Below are positions 60,866 to 64,000 of a stretch of DNA of 64,000 nucleotides, piece by piece (the first letter of the stretch is position 1; the number at the start of each line of letters is the position of its first letter). A program made the position numbers and the translations under genes. Origin of the DNA: Fodinicola acaciae (lineage in GTDB: Bacteria > Actinomycetota > Actinomycetes > Mycobacteriales > HKI-0501); the NCBI RefSeq assembly GCF_010993745.1, contig NZ_WOTN01000002.1:2108001-2172000 (forward strand), written 5' to 3'. A model generated the notes under the pieces. That model was not told the origin of the DNA, made no database searches, and saw only the letters and a list, made by a program, of their open reading frames with translations.

Positions 60866-62501
60866 CCAACGCACCGACCCGCTCGCGGAGCTCGCGTTTG
60901 AGCACCTTGCCGACCGGATTTCGGGGCAGCGCCTGGACGAGCTGCAACCGCTCCGGCAGTTTGTAGGACGCCACGCGCTTTTCCCGGAGGAAGTCGACCA
61001 GCTCGGCGAGCGTCGGCGGTCCAGACTTGGCGACGACGACGGCGCACACGCGCTCGCCGAGCACGTCGTCCGGCACGCCGATGACCGACACCTCGGCGAC
61101 CGCCGGATGAGCCGCCAGCAGGCCTTCGATCTCGGCCGGTGAGATGTTCACGCCGCCGCGGATGATCAGATCCCTGGCACGGTCGACGTAGCGCAGGAAC
61201 CTCTCGCCCGCGATCTCGAACACGTCACCGGTGCGGAAATAGCCGTCGTCATCGAATGCCGACCGGTCCAGCGGTGCGTCCGGAGCGGTGAAATAGCCGC
61301 CGAAGACCGTCGGTCCGGCCAGTCGCAGCTCGCCGGCACGGCCGGCGGTGGTGATGACCGCGTCCGTGCGCGCATCCACCAGCCGTACGGAAACTCGTGA
61401 CGCGATCGGACTGCGCCACTGTGTTTCCGAGCCGTAATGAGGAAAATAGCTGGCTCGATGATCCGGATCCGGCACGTCGGACGGATCTGACATCAACGCG
61501 ATGCCTTCGTTGGAGCCGAAGAAGTTGACCACGTCGATGCCGTGCCGCTCCGACCACGTCCGCACCAGCCATGGCGTCAGTGGCGCCGATCCGGAACCGA
61601 TCAGCCGCAACGAGCCAATGTCCACTGTGGACAGGATGTCCTCGCGGCGCAGGAGCATGGTGAGCAGGGCCGGCGGCGCGACCGTGTACGTGGCGCGTTC
61701 TTCGGTGACCTGGCGCAGAAAAGTCGGCAGGTCGAACGGATGGTGCGGCAGGAACAGGCCGCCGACCATCAGCCACGGCAGGAACATGCCGGCGATGCCA
61801 CCCATGTTGGTCATCGGAAACGGCGACAACAGCACATCCCGCGGTCCCAACTGTGCCGACCAACGACAGCCTTCGGCCATGATGAGCCAGTCGCCGTGAC
61901 AACGCGGCACGGCTTTCGGCGCGGCCTCCGTGCCGGAGGTCCAGCAAATGGTGACGCAGTCGTTGACATCCGCGACGCGTACGGGCACCGATTCGCTTGG
62001 CAGCTCGGCGAACACGTCGATGACAGTGGCAACCGAGGAGACCTCGTCGCGTACGCGTGTGGCCTGCTCGAGCAGCGATCGATCGCCGGAACGCTCGGCG
62101 GTCAGAAACGCGACGGCCCGCGTCTGCCGGCACATCGGCACGAGCTCATGCTCGCGAAAGGCGGTCGGAAACGGGGTGGCGATCGCGCCGATTCGTACGA
62201 TCGCCAGCAACGACCGCACGAGCTGTGCGCAGTTTGGCAGCTGTACGGCCACGATGTCGCCGGCGCGTACGCCTGACGACAGCAGATGCGCGGCGAGCGA
62301 GTCGACCTGCGCGTCCAGGTCGTGCCAGCTCCAGCGCCGCGGCGAATGTCCGGTCAGCGCGGCCAGGTTCGGCGGATCGGCCACCGCCGGTTGGCCGCCG
62401 GACTCGGCGACCCTGGCGCGCAGCAGGCCGTCGATCGTGTCGCCGCTCCACCAGCCTCGCGCGACGAAATCCGCGGCTTCCTCGGCCGGATGGCACTTCA
62501 T
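60852..62501 (-). CDS. Fatty-acyl/aryl-CoA ligase (ANL superfamily)
   Basis: A 549-residue acid-CoA ligase. Motifs: VTICWTSGTEAAPKAVPRCH (P-loop variant), VNFFGSNEGIALMSD, DDDGYFRTGDVFEIAGERFL, YVDRARDLIIRGGVNISPAE (hinge) and LPRNPVGKVLKRELRERV with the catalytic Lys. It resembles CaiC/FadK-type ligases. The ATG overlaps the stop of the carotenoid oxygenase (ATGA), so it follows that enzyme in a two-gene operon and could activate an acid derived from the oxygenase's aldehyde products. The stop is inside the convergent PLP gene. Confidence 0.92.
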   Translation of the reverse strand: MKCHPAEEAADFVARGWWSGDTIDGLLRARVAESGGQPAVADPPNLAALTGHSPRRWSWHDLDAQVDSLAAHLLSSGVRAGDIVAVQLPNCAQLVRSLLAIVRIGAIATPFPTAFREHELVPMCRQTRAVAFLTAERSGDRSLLEQATRVRDEVSSVATVIDVFAELPSESVPVRVADVNDCVTICWTSGTEAAPKAVPRCHGDWLIMAEGCRWSAQLGPRDVLLSPFPMTNMGGIAGMFLPWLMVGGLFLPHHPFDLPTFLRQVTEERATYTVAPPALLTMLLRREDILSTVDIGSLRLIGSGSAPLTPWLVRTWSERHGIDVVNFFGSNEGIALMSDPSDVPDPDHRASYFPHYGSETQWRSPIASRVSVRLVDARTDAVITTAGRAGELRLAGPTVFGGYFTAPDAPLDRSAFDDDGYFRTGDVFEIAGERFLRYVDRARDLIIRGGVNISPAEIEGLLAAHPAVAEVSVIGVPDDVLGERVCAVVVAKSGPPTLAELVDFLREKRVASYKLPERLQLVQALPRNPVGKVLKRELRERVGALVSQG

Positions 62502-63949
62502 GCTGAGAAACTCCGCAGTTGGTCGGCGCGTATCCAGGTGGCGTGGAAGCCGAGCGGCACACGCTGCGGCAACAACACGCGGGCGACCGGTCCGGCGGTC
62601 ACGTCGGCGGCATCGAAGATGTCCAGCTCCGAGCGGTTTTCCCGTTCGTCCTGGACAAACGTCACCAGATAGCCGTCGTCGTCGGAAGTGGAGCCGTCGC
62701 GCGGCGCGAACGGCGCCTCGCTTCCCCAGCGCCCCTGCCCAAACGACCACTGCGTCTTGGCGCCGGTGCTGATGTCGTATTTCACCAGGCCGTCGAAAAG
62801 CAGCGTCGACTCCGGCGAGATGTGCACGTTGTACGCGAAGCGGCCGCGCTGGCCGACCGTCCTCGCGTCCACACTCGGAAACTCGGTGTTGTCGTCGTCC
62901 AGCGCGGTCTCGGCGGTCGCGCCGGTCGCGAGATTGAAGCGATAGCGGTGAAGTTGCGCGTCCAGCCGCAGATACGAGAGCATTTTCGCCAGTGGAGTCA
63001 CCGCGTCGGCGCGCGGCTGCGGCCGCTTCACCCGGCACACGTCCATCACCACCTCGTCGCCGTCCTCCCAGGCGTTGACGACGTGGTAGATGTAGCACGA
63101 GCTGGCCTCGAACCAGCGTACGTCGCTGCCATATCGCGGCAGCACCCCGAAACGCGCCGGTAGCGACCGGTCAAAGACGATCTTGTGCCGACCCTGCCGG
63201 GCCGCCGCAAGGTCCTGCACCAGTGGCAGATCCATGAGTACGGCGTAATGTTCGGTGATGGCCATGTCGTGCGGCAGCCGCGGACCGGGAAGGTCCACAT
63301 TGGTCAGGTGCGTGACGCGGCCGTCCGCGCTGATGACGCCGTAACGCATGAAGGGCGGCGTCGGTCCGTAGTCAAACCAGAAAAGCTCCCCGGTGCGCTC
63401 GTCGACCTTCGGATGCGCCATCATGTCGCCGGCCAGCGTGCCGAGAAAGTCCTCCGCGCCAAGGGTTTCCAGTGACAGCGGGTCGATCGCGTACGGACTG
63501 CCGCACAGATACCAGGTGGCCAACACCTTGCCACGGTGGAAAATCACGTCGGTGTTGGCGTTGTCCTTCAGCGGCAGGCCGCGCGCGTTGCCAAACGGGT
63601 TGCCCTTCGGGTTTTCCATCACGCCGGTCCACAGCGCCTTGCCGGCGGCCGACTCGGCCTCGAAGGCTTTGGTGCGGATCCAACGATTCCGGTAACGTGC
63701 CTTTCCATTTTCCAGCTGTACGGCGTGCACCATGCCGTCGCCGTCGAACCAGTGATAGCGGCCGTCCGGCCGATAGCGCGGATTGGGTCCGTTGCGCAGG
63801 TAGACGCCGTTGAGATCGGCCGGAATCTGGCCGATGACCTGCAGATTGTCCGCGTCGATCTCGGTGTCGACCGGCGCGTACACGCCGAGCAGGTAGGGGT
63901 TGGGCTCGGCGCCGGCGACCTGTGCGACGGCAACAGGCTGGCTCGTCAT
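62498..63949 (-). CDS. Carotenoid/stilbene cleavage oxygenase (RPE65 family)
   Basis: A 483-residue seven-bladed propeller iron oxygenase. The four iron His are seen in DMMAHPKVDERTG, RLPHDMAITEHYAVLMDL, SCYIYHVVNAWEDGDEVV and PLGFHATW. The entry motif DLNGVYLRNGPNPRYRPDGR and WFDGDGMVHAVQLENGKARY match apocarotenoid and lignostilbene dioxygenases. It cleaves a C=C bond with O2 to give two aldehydes. ATG 63949 is chosen; a GTG directly before it is possible. It is the first gene of an operon with the CoA ligase. The last 50 bases of the window upstream of it show no feature I can support. Confidence 0.95.
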   Translation of the reverse strand: MTSQPVAVAQVAGAEPNPYLLGVYAPVDTEIDADNLQVIGQIPADLNGVYLRNGPNPRYRPDGRYHWFDGDGMVHAVQLENGKARYRNRWIRTKAFEAESAAGKALWTGVMENPKGNPFGNARGLPLKDNANTDVIFHRGKVLATWYLCGSPYAIDPLSLETLGAEDFLGTLAGDMMAHPKVDERTGELFWFDYGPTPPFMRYGVISADGRVTHLTNVDLPGPRLPHDMAITEHYAVLMDLPLVQDLAAARQGRHKIVFDRSLPARFGVLPRYGSDVRWFEASSCYIYHVVNAWEDGDEVVMDVCRVKRPQPRADAVTPLAKMLSYLRLDAQLHRYRFNLATGATAETALDDDNTEFPSVDARTVGQRGRFAYNVHISPESTLLFDGLVKYDISTGAKTQWSFGQGRWGSEAPFAPRDGSTSDDDGYLVTFVQDERENRSELDIFDAADVTAGPVARVLLPQRVPLGFHATWIRADQLRSFSA

Positions 63950-64000
63950 CACCCCAGCCTGGCCCGGATAGCCGGACCCGTCAATAGGCTTCGCTTGTTG

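Noticed and set aside
1-64000. A classical antiphage defence island, prophage or secondary-metabolite megacluster
   Set aside because: I found no restriction, Cas, toxin-antitoxin, phage structural, NRPS or PKS genes; the only nuclease relic is a decayed DUF222 protein.

Overview
The window is high-G+C DNA from a filamentous-type actinomycete, as judged by G/C-rich third codon positions, an F420-type LLM oxidoreductase, a mycofactocin-type dehydrogenase, an Eis-type acetyltransferase, a Streptomyces-style conservon and several Roadblock, STAS and RsbW-type signalling proteins. I cannot name the genus from sequence alone. About 60 intact genes, 4 gene remnants and 2 tRNAs are packed on both strands, with many 4-bp ATGA or GTGA stop/start overlaps.

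Layout. 1-6.7 kb: a PAP2 phosphatase (cut by the window edge), a PadR/GyrI-like pair under a perfect operator palindrome, a secreted protein, a Nei-type DNA glycosylase, an APH-like kinase, an Eis-type acetyltransferase and an RsbW-like ATPase. 6.7-9.8 kb: tRNA-Pro and tRNA-Gly, then a frameshifted LuxR/LAL regulator. 9.8-14.6 kb: a LacI-controlled sugar ABC importer. 14.9-25.7 kb: a GNAT, an LLM enzyme, a secreted tripeptidase-like hydrolase, a two-component system, an amidase/TetR pair with a 20-bp palindrome, a second PadR, and a YjbR/SDR pair. 25.7-29.2 kb: a secreted esterase-like protein, a DUF4037 protein and two small membrane proteins. 29.3-34.5 kb: a complete conservon with two P450s. 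35.2-37.6 kb: a STAS / MEDS-ATPase / STAS partner-switching cassette. 37.6-39.4 kb: a P450 and ferredoxin remnant beside an MFS exporter. 39.4-46.9 kb: a secreted GH92 mannosidase, GalE, a hydrolase and a GT4 glycosyltransferase. 47-49.4 kb: an NlpC/P60 protein with beta-propeller-like repeats, and a DUF222 remnant. 49.4-55.9 kb: a second sugar ABC importer with a PfkB kinase, divergent from a DeoR regulator and a GH4 glycosidase. 56.4-58.2 kb: an FHA protein divergent from an unknown gene. 58.2-64 kb: an adenylate-forming ligase with a MalY-type PLP enzyme, then a convergent carotenoid oxygenase/acyl-CoA ligase pair.

The genes group into carbohydrate uptake (two ABC operons, GH92, GH4, GalE), signal transduction (conservon, STAS cassette, two-component system) and small-molecule oxidation (P450s, LLM, SDR, carotenoid oxygenase).

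The least explained signal is a family of modular intergenic repeats. Four copies (around 7.2, 15.9, 35.3 and 56.1 kb) all sit downstream of a gene and in that gene's orientation. Three of them share an alignable frame reading like 'LNVCLAxFxDGMNVDLLALD'. Two copies also carry a near-identical 198-bp module that forms a 40-kb-spaced inverted repeat.
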